Source: an uncultured bacterium (GTDB taxonomy: Bacteria; Bacillota; Clostridia; Lachnospirales; Anaerotignaceae). From it: a DNA stretch of 32,966 nucleotides. The position numbers were made by a program, and so were the translations under genes. This document shows positions 8,527 to 17,034 of this stretch, in pieces. The stretch lies in NCBI GenBank assembly GCA_905214825.1, contig CAJMNV010000004.1, positions 1 to 32,966 of the forward strand, in the 5' to 3' direction. The number at the start of each line of letters is the position of its first letter. Positions within the stretch are counted from its first letter, which is position 1. The notes under the pieces were generated by a model. It searched no databases and was not told the DNA's origin. It saw only the letters and a program-made list of their open reading frames with translations.

Positions 8527-8564
8527 AGGAGAATTCTTTTCATAGAAAAAGAATTCTCCTTTTG
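8527..8564 (+). terminator. Intrinsic terminator after atpC
   Basis: A 14-bp perfect stem (8527-8540 with 8547-8560), 6-base loop, then a T-rich tail (TTTTGTATTTT). It starts 49 bases after the atpC stop and separates the atp operon from the phosphate operon. Confidence 0.9.
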
Positions 8565-8643
8565 TATTTTTATAGTGCGACTTTGATATATGGTTTTGCA
8601 GTCTTTTTGTTTGTTCAAAAAAATAATCATGAAATATGAAAAT

Positions 8644-8683
8644 TTTACATAGATTTAACAAAAATAAGGTATTAGATTTAACG
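8644..8683 (+). promoter_or_regulatory. Probable Pho boxes upstream of pstS
   Basis: TTTACA (8644-8649), TTAACA (8655-8660) and TTAACG (8678-8683) fit the TTAACA-type half-sites bound by PhoP/PhoB regulators in Firmicutes. The first two are 11 bases apart and the third is 23 bases further, so all sit on about the same helix face. They end 12 bases before the -10 box, covering the -35 zone, as expected for an activator-dependent promoter. The rest of 8565-8643 shows nothing recognisable. Confidence 0.6.
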
Positions 8684-8695
8684 TAATAAAACTAA

Positions 8696-8701
8696 TATAA
8701 T
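8696..8701 (+). promoter_or_regulatory. -10 box of the predicted pst promoter
   Basis: TATAAT, 45 bases before the pstS start. No good -35 hexamer is seen at 16-18 bases; the Pho-box repeats occupy that place, suggesting activation by the response regulator encoded at the end of this operon. Confidence 0.6.
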
Positions 8702-8745
8702 ATTGCAAACAGCGAAGGGAAAAAGAAAAAAGGAGAGAATAAAAT

Positions 8746-9627
8746 ATGAAGAAAAGAATTTTTGCGATTGGTATGACAATGCTTATGATGGCAGTTGCTT
8801 TTACAGGTTGCGGCGGTAATGCAGAAGGAGAAAGTACTGGGGCAAGTGGTAGTATTAGTGTGGTATCCAGAGAAGACGGTTCTGGCACAAGAGGTGCTTT
8901 TGTGGAACTGTTTGGCATAGAACAAAAAGATGCAAATGGCGAAAAAGTAGATATGACAACCACAAGTGCAGAAATCACAAACAGTACAGCTGTTATGATG
9001 ACAACCATTGCAGGCAATGTAAACAGTATTGGTTATATCTCACTGGGTTCTTTGAATGATACAGTAAAAGCATTACAGATTGATGGTGTGGAAGCAAGTG
9101 CGGAAAATATCAAAAATGGCAGTTATAAAATTGCACGTCCATTCAATGTTGTGACAAAAGCAGATGTTTCTGATGCAGCAAAAGATTTTATGGCTTTTAT
9201 ACAAAGTGCGGAGGGACAGGCGATTGTAGAAGAAAATGGATATATCAGTGAACAAAAGACAGGAGAATATGTGCCAGCAAATGTGAGTGGTAATGTAGTT
9301 GTGGCAGGTTCTTCTTCTGTTTCACCAGTGATGGAAAAATTGAAAGAAGCATATGCACAAAAAAATAGCAATGTGACAGTTGAAATACAAACAAATGACT
9401 CTACAACAGGAATTTCTTCCGCAGCAGCAGGTGGCTGTGACATTGGTATGGCATCTAGGGAATTGAAAGATAGCGAATTGGAAAAAGGTCTGGTACCAAC
9501 TGTGATTGCATTAGATGGTATTGCAATCATTGTACATAACGATAATACAATCAATGAAATGGATAGTGCAACAGTAAAAGGAATATTTACAGGAGAAATT
9601 ACAGACTGGGCAGATATTATTTCCTAA
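8746..9627 (+). CDS. pstS: Phosphate-binding lipoprotein PstS, halves in swapped order
   Basis: Binds phosphate outside the membrane and hands it to PstCA; 293 residues. A lipoprotein signal with lipobox FTGC (Cys22) anchors it. The order of conserved blocks is unusual. Residues 36-50 (VVSREDGSGTRG) and the following GYISLGSLND and RPFNVVTK segments match the second half of ordinary PstS. Residues from 186 on (GSSSVSP at 188-194, then DIGMASRELKD, ALDGIAIIV and FTGEITDW at the very end) match the first half. So the protein looks circularly permuted, with both phosphate-contact regions present. I recall similar annotated proteins from other Clostridia. Start ATG 8746 follows GGAGAG. First gene of the pst operon. 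Confidence 0.9.
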   Translation: MKKRIFAIGMTMLMMAVAFTGCGGNAEGESTGASGSISVVSREDGSGTRGAFVELFGIEQKDANGEKVDMTTTSAEITNSTAVMMTTIAGNVNSIGYISLGSLNDTVKALQIDGVEASAENIKNGSYKIARPFNVVTKADVSDAAKDFMAFIQSAEGQAIVEENGYISEQKTGEYVPANVSGNVVVAGSSSVSPVMEKLKEAYAQKNSNVTVEIQTNDSTTGISSAAAGGCDIGMASRELKDSELEKGLVPTVIALDGIAIIVHNDNTINEMDSATVKGIFTGEITDWADIIS

Positions 9628-9643
9628 AAAAGGCTGATATAGA

Positions 9644-9684
9644 AAGAGATATGTCAAAGACAAATTGTCTTTGACATATCTTTT
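9644..9684 (+). terminator. Hairpin with T-tail between pstS and pstC (likely attenuating)
   Basis: A 15-bp perfect stem (9648-9662 with 9666-9680), extended by A-T/G-T pairs, 3-base loop, followed by TTTT. The short T-run suggests partial termination, which would leave the binding protein more abundant than the membrane parts, a common arrangement in ABC importers. Confidence 0.7.
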
Positions 9685-9710
9685 ACAGCAGAGAAGGAGA
9701 GAACATATAA

Positions 9711-10553
9711 ATGAAAGAAATGTTAATGCGAGGAGTATTTTTGTTGACAGCTTGTATGTCAATATTGGCGGTGGCGTTGATTTGCATTTTTCTGTTTGCA
9801 AAAGGTGTGCCTGCCATACAAGAAATTGGTACAATAGAGTTTTTAACAGGTATGCAGTGGAAACCGTCCAATCAAATATTTGGTATTTTCCCGATGATTA
9901 TCGGTAGTATTTATGTGACAGCGGGTGCAGTCCTCATTGGTGTGCCTTTGGGAATATTGTGTGCAGTATTTTTGGCGAAATTTTGCCCTGATAAAGTGTA
10001 CCGCTTTATCAAACCTGCGGTGTCATTGTTGGCGGGAATCCCTTCTATTGTATATGGTTTTTTTGGCTTGGTGGTAATTGTGCCAATTATGCAACAGTTG
10101 TTTGGTGGTAGTGGAAAAGGCGTTTTGACAGCATCTGTATTGCTTGGGATTATGATACTACCAACAGTCATTGGTGTTTCAGAGTCTGCATTGCGTGCAG
10201 TGCCAAATTCTTATTACGAAGGTGCTTTGGCATTGGGGGCAACACATGAAAGAAGTGTGTTTTTTGTGACGTTGCCTGCGGCAAGACAAGGGATATTGGC
10301 AGGCGTAGTGCTAGGGGTTGGACGTGCGATTGGTGAAACAATGGCGGTTGTGATGATTGCAGGAAATCAGCCAGAAGTGCCAAATGGTATATTTAGCGGT
10401 GTGCGTACATTGACGGCAAATATTGTTATGGAAATGGGATATGCAACGGATTTACATAGAGGGGCGTTGTTGGGTACAGCAGTGGTATTGTTTGTGTTCA
10501 TACTGCTCATCAATTTATCATTTTCTGCATTGAGAAAGGGGAACGCAAAATGA
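9711..10553 (+). CDS. pstC: Phosphate ABC transporter permease PstC
   Basis: One of the two membrane subunits of the high-affinity phosphate importer; 280 residues with about six hydrophobic helices. The N-terminal helix (FLLTACMSILAVALICIFLF), the segment IPSIVYGFFGLVVIVP, and the EAA-type cytoplasmic loop (YYEGALALGATHERSVFFVTLPAARQGILAGVVLGVGRAIGETMAV) identify it. Start ATG 9711 follows AAGGAGAG. Its stop overlaps the pstA start (ATGA), implying coupled translation of the permease pair. Confidence 0.94.
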   Translation: MKEMLMRGVFLLTACMSILAVALICIFLFAKGVPAIQEIGTIEFLTGMQWKPSNQIFGIFPMIIGSIYVTAGAVLIGVPLGILCAVFLAKFCPDKVYRFIKPAVSLLAGIPSIVYGFFGLVVIVPIMQQLFGGSGKGVLTASVLLGIMILPTVIGVSESALRAVPNSYYEGALALGATHERSVFFVTLPAARQGILAGVVLGVGRAIGETMAVVMIAGNQPEVPNGIFSGVRTLTANIVMEMGYATDLHRGALLGTAVVLFVFILLINLSFSALRKGNAK

Positions 10554-11419
10554 AGTCACAAACAAAAACGCACTGGAAACAGCGTTTGAAAACATATCGT
10601 AAACACCCACTTTCTGGTATATTATTTTTGTTGGTGATATTGTCTGCGGTTGTGACATTATCTGTATTGGTTGCATTGGTGGCATATATTTTTATTAAGG
10701 GAATTCCATATTTGAAACCAGAATTGTTTGCTTGGGAATATACCACAGAAAATGTATCCATGATGCCTGCTATCATCAATACCATTACCATTACATTGCT
10801 TTCTTTGGTTGTGGCACTACCAATTGGTATTGGTTCTGCCATTTATTTGGCAGAATATGCAAAAAGAGGAAATAAACTGGTTTCTGTGGTGCGTTTGACA
10901 ACAGAAACGCTTTCTGGTATTCCTTCTATTGTGTATGGTTTGTTTGGTTTTTTGTTATTCAATGAATTTTTGGGTTGGGGATATAGTATATTGGGCGGTG
11001 CTTTGACATTGGCGATTATGATATTACCCTTAATTATGAGAACAACTGAAGAAGCATTGTTGTCTGTACCAGATTTATATAGAGAAGGTAGTTTTGGTTT
11101 GGGTGCGGGACATTTGCGAACCATATTTCGCATTGTGTTGCCTTCTGCTATACCAGGAATATTATCTGGTGTGATACTGGCTGTGGGTAGAATTGTTGGG
11201 GAGACAGCAGCTTTGTTGTATCCAGCAGGGACATCGGCAACGGTTGCAGGTGGTTTGATGGAATCAGGACGCACGTTGTCTGTACATATGTATGCATTGT
11301 TGAATGAAGGGTTGTATATGGAACAAGCCTATGCAACAGCGGTGGTTCTGTTGTTATTGGTATTGGGTATCAATGCTTTGTCCGCGTTGATTGCGAAAAA
11401 AGTAGGAGTGAAAGATTGA
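10550..11419 (+). CDS. pstA: Phosphate ABC transporter permease PstA
   Basis: Second membrane subunit of the phosphate importer, pairing with PstC; 289 residues. It has the IPSIVYGLFGFLLF segment, the EAA loop (YREGSFGLGAGHLRTIFRIVLPSAIPGILSGVILAVGRIVGETAALLY) and the family-typical late segment with SVHMYALLNEG. The N-terminal 20 residues are basic and cytoplasmic. Starts inside the pstC stop codon context (ATGA), and ends in TGATG with pstB, so the whole transporter is translated as a coupled unit. Confidence 0.94.
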   Translation: MKSQTKTHWKQRLKTYRKHPLSGILFLLVILSAVVTLSVLVALVAYIFIKGIPYLKPELFAWEYTTENVSMMPAIINTITITLLSLVVALPIGIGSAIYLAEYAKRGNKLVSVVRLTTETLSGIPSIVYGLFGFLLFNEFLGWGYSILGGALTLAIMILPLIMRTTEEALLSVPDLYREGSFGLGAGHLRTIFRIVLPSAIPGILSGVILAVGRIVGETAALLYPAGTSATVAGGLMESGRTLSVHMYALLNEGLYMEQAYATAVVLLLLVLGINALSALIAKKVGVKD

Positions 11420-12171
11420 TGAAAAATAAATTTGATATTTCAGATTTGGATTTATATTATGGTGATTTTAAGGCATTGAAAAATATCAATATCCAGATTA
11501 CCGAAAAAGAAATTACAGCGTTTATTGGCCCTTCCGGTTGTGGGAAGTCCACATTGTTAAAATCATTAAATCGTATGAACGATTTGGTGGAAGGGTGTCG
11601 CATTAAAGGCAATGTGCTTTTGGACGGTGAAGATATTTATGGTGATATGGATTTGAATTTGCTCAGAAAAAGAGTGGGTATGGTGTTTCAAAAACCAAAT
11701 CCATTTCCGATGAGCATTTATGACAATGTGGCATATGGCCCAAGAACACATGGTATCCGTTCCAAAGTGCAATTAGATGATATTGTGGAAAAGGCATTGC
11801 GTGATGCAGCAATATGGGACGAAGTAAAAGATAGATTGAAAAAAAATGCTTTGGGTATGAGTGGCGGACAACAACAAAGACTTTGTATTGCTCGTGCGTT
11901 GGCAGTACAACCAGAGGTGCTTTTGATGGACGAACCAACATCTGCATTAGACCCCATTTCCACACTGCGTATTGAAGAACTTGCAGAAGAACTGAAAAAG
12001 GAGTACACTATTATTATGGTGACACACAATATGCAGCAAGCAACTCGTATTTCAGATAAAACTGCATTTTTCCTAATGGGAGAAGTGGTGGAGTATGGTG
12101 ATACAGAAAAGATATTTTCTATGCCACAGGATAAAAGAACTGAAGATTATATTACGGGGAGGTTTGGTTGA
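11419..12171 (+). CDS. pstB: Phosphate ABC transporter ATP-binding protein PstB
   Basis: ATPase that powers phosphate import; 250 residues. Walker A GPSGCGKST, Q-loop VFQKPNPFPMSIYDNVAYG (typical of PstB), signature LGMSGGQQQRLCIARAL, Walker B VLLMDEPTSALDP, and H-loop MVTHNMQQA are all intact. Start: ATG 11419 shares a base with the pstA stop (TGATG); the preceding in-frame TTG at 11416 is also possible because AGGAG (11404-11408) is 7 bases from TTG and 10 from ATG. ATG is preferred. Confidence 0.95.
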   Translation: MKNKFDISDLDLYYGDFKALKNINIQITEKEITAFIGPSGCGKSTLLKSLNRMNDLVEGCRIKGNVLLDGEDIYGDMDLNLLRKRVGMVFQKPNPFPMSIYDNVAYGPRTHGIRSKVQLDDIVEKALRDAAIWDEVKDRLKKNALGMSGGQQQRLCIARALAVQPEVLLMDEPTSALDPISTLRIEELAEELKKEYTIIMVTHNMQQATRISDKTAFFLMGEVVEYGDTEKIFSMPQDKRTEDYITGRFG

Positions 12172-12172
12172 T

Positions 12173-12844
12173 ATGCGTACCAGATTTGATGAACAGTTAG
12201 AACAACTTCATGTGGAATTGATTACCATGGGGGCGTTGTGCGAAGAAGCAATTACAGCAGCAATACATGCTTTTTTTGAAAAAGATACAACACTTGTGCC
12301 TGTGGTTTTGAAAAAAGATGCAGAGATTGACAGAAAAGAACGAGATATTGAAGCACTTTGTATGCGTTTGCTTTTGCAACAACAACCTGTGGCAAAAGAC
12401 CTTAGAGCAATTTCTTCTGCACTAAAAATGATTTCCGATATGGAGCGTATCGGTGACCAAGCGGCGGATATTGTGGAAATTGTGAAAACCATGCATGACA
12501 AAGATTTGAATATTTCAAGCAGTGTGCATATCAAATCTATGTCAAAAGAAGCAATGAAAATGGTTACAGAAAGTGTCAATTCTTTTGTGAAAAAAGATTT
12601 GGAGCTTGCAAAAAAAGTCATTGCATATGATGATGTTGTGGACGAGTTATTTGTGAAAATTCGTACGGAATTGATTGATTTGATGGCAAAAGGTGGCAAT
12701 GGGGAAGTGTATAGTGATTTACTGATGATTGCAAAATATTTGGAACGTGTGGGAGACCACGCAACCAATATTGCAGAATGGGTAGAATATAGTATTACAG
12801 GTAAACATGGTGCATTGGATACCAAAATAGACCCAGAACCATAA
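12173..12844 (+). CDS. phoU: Phosphate signalling protein PhoU
   Basis: Negative regulator that links PstB transport activity to the PhoR kinase, and restrains phosphate uptake. It has 223 residues in two repeats of a three-helix bundle. The metal-binding style motifs are seen in each half (KKDAEIDRKERDIE with ISDMERIGDQAADI; AYDDVVDELFVKIR with YLERVGDHATNIAEW). Start ATG 12173 is placed by GGGAGG (12157-12162), one base after the pstB stop; an in-frame start at 12095 would lie within pstB and was rejected. Confidence 0.95.
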   Translation: MRTRFDEQLEQLHVELITMGALCEEAITAAIHAFFEKDTTLVPVVLKKDAEIDRKERDIEALCMRLLLQQQPVAKDLRAISSALKMISDMERIGDQAADIVEIVKTMHDKDLNISSSVHIKSMSKEAMKMVTESVNSFVKKDLELAKKVIAYDDVVDELFVKIRTELIDLMAKGGNGEVYSDLLMIAKYLERVGDHATNIAEWVEYSITGKHGALDTKIDPEP

Positions 12845-12880
12845 AGCCATATCCAAAAAGTAAAAGAGAGGGGTCGGCAG

Positions 12881-13561
12881 ATGATTTATTTGGTAGAAGA
12901 TGACAATAGTATTCGAGAATTGGTGGCATATACACTGAATACAGCAGGATTGCAAACACGGGAGTTTGAAAAACCGTCATTGTTTTGGTCTGCTTGCAAA
13001 GATTGTCTGCCGGATTTGATATTGTTGGATATTATGTTGCCAGAAGAGGACGGTATGCAGATATTGCAAAAATTGCGGCAACAAAAACATACAGAACATA
13101 TTCCTGTGTTGATGTTGACAGCAAAAAGTACAGAATATGACAAAGTCATGGGACTTGACAAGGGTGCAGATGATTATTTGACAAAACCGTTTGGTATGAT
13201 GGAATTGTTGGCAAGAGTCAAAGCGTTGTTGCGTAGAACGAAAAATTTGCACACCGTAGAACAAAATATGTTTACGCTTGGGGATTTGGTTGTCAATAAA
13301 GAGCGATATGAAATTACAAAAAGAGGACAAGTGTTGAATGTAACAAAAAAAGAATTTGATTTACTTTGGTATTTGTTGCAAAACCAAAATCGTGTTCTGA
13401 CAAGAGAACAACTCCTAAATCGTGTTTGGGGGTATGATTTTGATGGGGAAAGCAGAACTGTTGATGTGCATATCCGTACATTACGGCAAAAATTGGGCGA
13501 ATATGGAAAGTATATTGAAACTGTGAGAGGTGTTGGGTATAAAATAGGAGGTATCTTGTGA
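12881..13561 (+). CDS. phoB: Phosphate response regulator, OmpR family
   Basis: DNA-binding response regulator (called PhoP in Bacillus) that switches on phosphate-starvation genes; 226 residues. The receiver domain has the acidic pair ED at 6-7, phospho-acceptor Asp50 in LLDIMLP, and the lysine in TKPF. The C-terminal winged helix has the OmpR-type pattern (LTREQLLNRVWGYDF, RTVDVHIRTLRQKL, VRGVGYKI). It lies 36 bases after phoU with a G-rich site (GAGAGGGG) in front, and overlaps phoR. It is the natural candidate to bind the Pho-box repeats at 8644-8683. Confidence 0.92.
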   Translation: MIYLVEDDNSIRELVAYTLNTAGLQTREFEKPSLFWSACKDCLPDLILLDIMLPEEDGMQILQKLRQQKHTEHIPVLMLTAKSTEYDKVMGLDKGADDYLTKPFGMMELLARVKALLRRTKNLHTVEQNMFTLGDLVVNKERYEITKRGQVLNVTKKEFDLLWYLLQNQNRVLTREQLLNRVWGYDFDGESRTVDVHIRTLRQKLGEYGKYIETVRGVGYKIGGIL

Positions 13562-15222
13562 CAAAGCGGATTTTTCGCAGTATATTTTATGTTTCTTTGC
13601 TTTTGATTGTATCGTTTTCTTTGGTGTTGTTGGCATTTTTGAGCGAATATACAGAAAATGCACAGAAAAAGGCAATGTATTTGGAAGTGACATATTTGCA
13701 AAAAGGTGTGGAAATGCAAGGGATTTCCTATTTGGAACAACTCCAAAAAAATCAGCAAAGAGTGACATGGATTGGTGCGGACGGTATTGTGTTGTTTGAC
13801 TCTGTTGCAGATGCTGCAAATATGGAAAACCATTTGCAAAGAGAAGAAGTGCAAGAAGCATTACAAATGGGAAGAGGAGAAAGTTCCCGCATTTCTAAAA
13901 CATTGGCAGAAAAAACAGAAAATGTGGCAGTGCGTTTGCAAGATGGCAGTGTGTTGCGTGTGTCAGAAACAACATGGAGTGCAGGCAGTATATTGCTTTC
14001 CATGATGCAACCGTTTGCGATATTGTTGGCGTTGGCATTGGTGCTGGCAGGAGTGTTGGCAAGCAAAACATCAAAAAATATTACAAAGCCTTTGGAAAAT
14101 GTGGATTTGGAATATCCAGAACAGGCAGAAGTGTATGATGAATTGGCACCTTTTTTGCGGCGAATTGCAGTACAGAAAAAATTGATTGCAAAACAGATAC
14201 GAGAACAGCAACAAAGACAACGGGAGTTTTATGCCATTACAACCAATATGCAAGAAGGTCTTTTGGTGTTGGATACCAAAGGAGATGTGCTATCTTGCAA
14301 CGATGGGGCAATGGAAATATTGGGCGTGACAAAAGAAACAGAAAAACAAAATGTATATACATGGAATAGAAGTGAACCTTTTCGTAATTGCATACAACAA
14401 GCATTGTTGGGCAAACATAGTGAAACCATTTTGGAACAAAATGAAAGAATATATAAAGTATTGGCAAATCCTGTTTTGGAAGAAACACTTGTTGTGGGTG
14501 TTGTGGTGTTTTTGTTTGACAATACAGAAAAGGCAGATGCAGAACGTTTGCGACGTGAATTTACAGCAAATGTTTCACACGAATTGAAAACCCCTTTGAC
14601 TTCGATATCCGGTTTTGCAGAAATTATCAAAAATGGTATGGTACAACCACAAGATATTCCGCATTTTGCAAACAATATTTATACAGAGGCACAAAAACTT
14701 ATTGCCATGATACAAGATATTATACAACTTTCCAAATTGGACGAAACAGGAGATTGTATGGATATGGAGTATGTAGATTTGGAAAATGTTGTGAAAACGG
14801 TGTGTAAACGGTTAGAGGAGTCGGCAAAAAAACAAGATGTGACATTACAGTTGCAAATAGAAAATGCCATTATCAAAGGTGTTCCGTCTATATTGGAAGA
14901 AATGATATACAATTTGTGTGATAATGCAATCCGATACAATAAAAAAGGTGGTAGTGTTACCATAACCATAGCACCAACAGAAACAGAAATCAAATTGTTT
15001 GTGGAAGATACTGGTGTGGGGATTCCGTATGAAGAGCAGGATAGAATTTTTGAACGGTTTTATCGTGTCAGCCGCAGTCGTTCCAAAGAAATTGATGGCA
15101 CAGGATTGGGACTTTCTATTGTGAAACATGGTGCAATATTGCATAAAGCAACGGTATCCATAGAAAGTGTATGTGGAAAAGGTAGTCGGTTCTGTATTGT
15201 TTTTCCAAAAGAAATGGCATGA
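13558..15222 (+). CDS. phoR: Phosphate-responsive sensor histidine kinase
   Basis: Membrane kinase that phosphorylates PhoB; 554 residues. Order: membrane helix about 8-28, an extracytoplasmic segment of about 115 residues, second membrane helix about 145-168, linker, a PAS domain about 222-325 (FYAITTNMQEGLLVLDTKGDVLSCNDGA), dimerisation/phospho-acceptor with VSHELKTPLTSI (His341), then the ATPase domain with N-box YNLCDNAIRYN, G1 VEDTGVGIP, F-box FERFYRV and G2 GTGLGLSIVKH. It starts with GTG at 13558, overlapping the phoB stop (GTGA). The external domain is larger than in E. coli PhoR, as in Gram-positive PhoR. Confidence 0.9.
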   Translation: MTKRIFRSIFYVSLLLIVSFSLVLLAFLSEYTENAQKKAMYLEVTYLQKGVEMQGISYLEQLQKNQQRVTWIGADGIVLFDSVADAANMENHLQREEVQEALQMGRGESSRISKTLAEKTENVAVRLQDGSVLRVSETTWSAGSILLSMMQPFAILLALALVLAGVLASKTSKNITKPLENVDLEYPEQAEVYDELAPFLRRIAVQKKLIAKQIREQQQRQREFYAITTNMQEGLLVLDTKGDVLSCNDGAMEILGVTKETEKQNVYTWNRSEPFRNCIQQALLGKHSETILEQNERIYKVLANPVLEETLVVGVVVFLFDNTEKADAERLRREFTANVSHELKTPLTSISGFAEIIKNGMVQPQDIPHFANNIYTEAQKLIAMIQDIIQLSKLDETGDCMDMEYVDLENVVKTVCKRLEESAKKQDVTLQLQIENAIIKGVPSILEEMIYNLCDNAIRYNKKGGSVTITIAPTETEIKLFVEDTGVGIPYEEQDRIFERFYRVSRSRSKEIDGTGLGLSIVKHGAILHKATVSIESVCGKGSRFCIVFPKEMA

Positions 15223-15232
15223 AATTTGTGAC

Positions 15233-15261
15233 TTGAATAATTGGCAGCATTGCAGTACAAT
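15233..15261 (+). promoter_or_regulatory. Predicted internal promoter for the NitT/TauT-type ABC operon
   Basis: TTGAAT (15233-15238), 17-base spacer, TACAAT (15256-15261): five of six matches in each box at ideal spacing, in the 74-base gap after phoR. No terminator is seen after phoR, so the transporter may also be read from the pst-pho transcript. Confidence 0.5.
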
Positions 15262-15296
15262 AAGTAGGAATTTCAAAAAAAAGGTCGTGATAAAAT

Positions 15297-16292
15297 ATGA
15301 AAAACAAAGTTTCTGCTTTATTTACTGCTTTGCTGGTTGTAGCGTTGTTGTCAGGTTGCGGTACAGCACCACAAACCGCAGAACCAACAAATGTCAATGT
15401 GGGGGCTTTGAAAGGCCCAACGGCAATGGGTATGGTAAAATTGATGGAAGATGATGAAACAAGTGCAACAGCACCAAATGACTATACATTCACATTGGTG
15501 GCCGCACCTGACGAAATGTCTGCAAAACTAGCAAAAGGAGAATTGGATATTGCGGCAGTGCCTGCGAATTTGGCAGCTGTGTTATACCAAAATACAGACA
15601 AACAAATCCGTGTTTTGGCAGTCAATACATTGGGTGTGTTGTATATTGTGGAAAATGGTGATAGCGTAAAATCTGTAGCAGATTTGAAAGGCAAAACCAT
15701 TTATGCCGCAGGCAAAGGTACAACGCCAGAATTTGGTCTGCGTTATATATTGGAACAAAATAACATCAACCCTGACACAGATGTCAAAATGGAATGGAAA
15801 ACAGAACACGCAGAGTGTGTGGCGGCATTGGCACAAGATGAAAACGGTATTGCGTTGTTGCCACAGCCTTTTGTCACAACTGCACAAATGCAAAATGAAA
15901 ACCTGCACATTGCTTTGGATTTGACAAAAGAATGGGAGACATTGCAACAAGGAAAAGAAACCCCTAGTGGTATGATTACGGGTGTGGTTGTTGCAAGAAG
16001 TGATTTTATCGAACAATCACCAGAATCTGTAGATTTATTCTTGGAACAATACCAGAATTCTGTGGAATATGTGAATGACAATACAGAAGATGCGGCACAA
16101 CTGATTGAAAAATTTGATATTTTGAAAGCGGCTGTTGCACAAAAAGCATTGCCTTACTGCAATATTGTGTGTATCACAGGTGATGAAATGCAACAAAAAT
16201 TATCAGGATATTTGACGGTATTGTATGAACAAAATGCAAAATCTGTGGGTGATGCAATGCCTGAGGAGGATTTCTATTACCATGTCAAATAA
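15297..16292 (+). CDS. NitT/TauT-type ABC transporter substrate-binding lipoprotein
   Basis: Extracellular receptor of a small-molecule importer; 331 residues. Signal peptide with lipobox LLSGC (Cys21). The body matches the NMT1/SsuA-like fold: VNVGALKGPTAMGMVKL near the start, a KGELDIAAVPANLAAVLY block, and DLKGKTIYAAGKGTTPEFGLRYIL. Substrates of this family include nitrate, sulfonates, taurine, thiamine precursors and aromatic acids, and the substrate cannot be told here. It follows phoR closely, so a phosphorus-related substrate is possible but is inference only. Ribosome site AAGGTCGTGA before ATG 15297. Confidence 0.88.
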   Translation: MKNKVSALFTALLVVALLSGCGTAPQTAEPTNVNVGALKGPTAMGMVKLMEDDETSATAPNDYTFTLVAAPDEMSAKLAKGELDIAAVPANLAAVLYQNTDKQIRVLAVNTLGVLYIVENGDSVKSVADLKGKTIYAAGKGTTPEFGLRYILEQNNINPDTDVKMEWKTEHAECVAALAQDENGIALLPQPFVTTAQMQNENLHIALDLTKEWETLQQGKETPSGMITGVVVARSDFIEQSPESVDLFLEQYQNSVEYVNDNTEDAAQLIEKFDILKAAVAQKALPYCNIVCITGDEMQQKLSGYLTVLYEQNAKSVGDAMPEEDFYYHVK

Positions 16293-17034
16293 ATATGGCA
16301 GACAAAAAATAGGGGCAATACTTTTTTGGCTCGTAGTCTGGCAAGTATGCAGCATGTGTATTGGGCAGGAGATACTTTTGGTATCTCCTGTTGCTGTATG
16401 TGATAAATTGTTGGCATTGGTACAAGAAGTATCGTTTTGGCAAAGTGTGCTACATTCTGCATTGCGGATTATGAGTGGATTTTTTTTGGCAGTGTTTTGT
16501 GGTGTAACAGCGGCAGCGTTTTCTGCAAAATATCATTTGTTGGAAATATTGTTGCAACCGATGGTATCGGCTGTGAAAGCAACACCTGTGGCATCGTTTA
16601 CGATATTGGCTTTGGTTTGGGTTTCTTCTGCAAACTTGTCGGTATTGATTGCTTTTTTGATGGCATTTCCTGTGGTGTATGGCAATTTGTTGCAAGGGTT
16701 TCGACAAGCGGATAAACAGATTTGGGAAATGGTGTGTTTATTTGGGGTACATAGGAAAATAAGATATTATTGGTTTCCACAGTTGTTTCCTTATGTGCGT
16801 GCGGCAATCGCAACAGGCATCGGGCTTTGTTGGAAAGCAGGCACAGCGGCAGAAGTCATTGGTATGCCAAAAGGGTCTGTGGGAGAGCGATTGCAACAAG
16901 CGAAAGTGTATTTGCAAATGCCGGAGTTGTTTGCTTGGACAGTGACGATTGTTGCTGTGAGTGTGTGTATGGAAAAATGCATATTGTTTTTGTTGGATAA
17001 AATAGAAAGGAAAAATAAAGGACAGAGCGTGTAA
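16282..17034 (+). CDS. NitT/TauT-type ABC transporter permease
   Basis: Membrane subunit of the importer encoded by its neighbours; 250 residues, about six helices. It belongs to the SsuC/TauC type: an early WQVCS segment, the FWQSVLHSALRIMSGF block, VSAVKATPVASFTILALVWV and an EAA-type loop (LFGVHRKIRYYWFPQLFPYVRAAIATGIGLCWKAGTAAEVIG). Start ATG 16282 lies inside the end of the binding-protein gene (11-base overlap), with GAGGAGG at 16263-16269. The in-frame start at 16225 would overlap far more and was rejected. Stop and next start overlap (TAATG). Confidence 0.88.
   Translation: MSNKYGRQKIGAILFWLVVWQVCSMCIGQEILLVSPVAVCDKLLALVQEVSFWQSVLHSALRIMSGFFLAVFCGVTAAAFSAKYHLLEILLQPMVSAVKATPVASFTILALVWVSSANLSVLIAFLMAFPVVYGNLLQGFRQADKQIWEMVCLFGVHRKIRYYWFPQLFPYVRAAIATGIGLCWKAGTAAEVIGMPKGSVGERLQQAKVYLQMPELFAWTVTIVAVSVCMEKCILFLLDKIERKNKGQSV

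Noticed and set aside
8475..8639. A 54-codon frame overlapping the atpC stop (ATGA), with a hydrophobic stretch
   Set aside because: It has no ribosome site of its own and runs straight through the strong terminator hairpin at 8527-8564, so most transcripts would end inside it.
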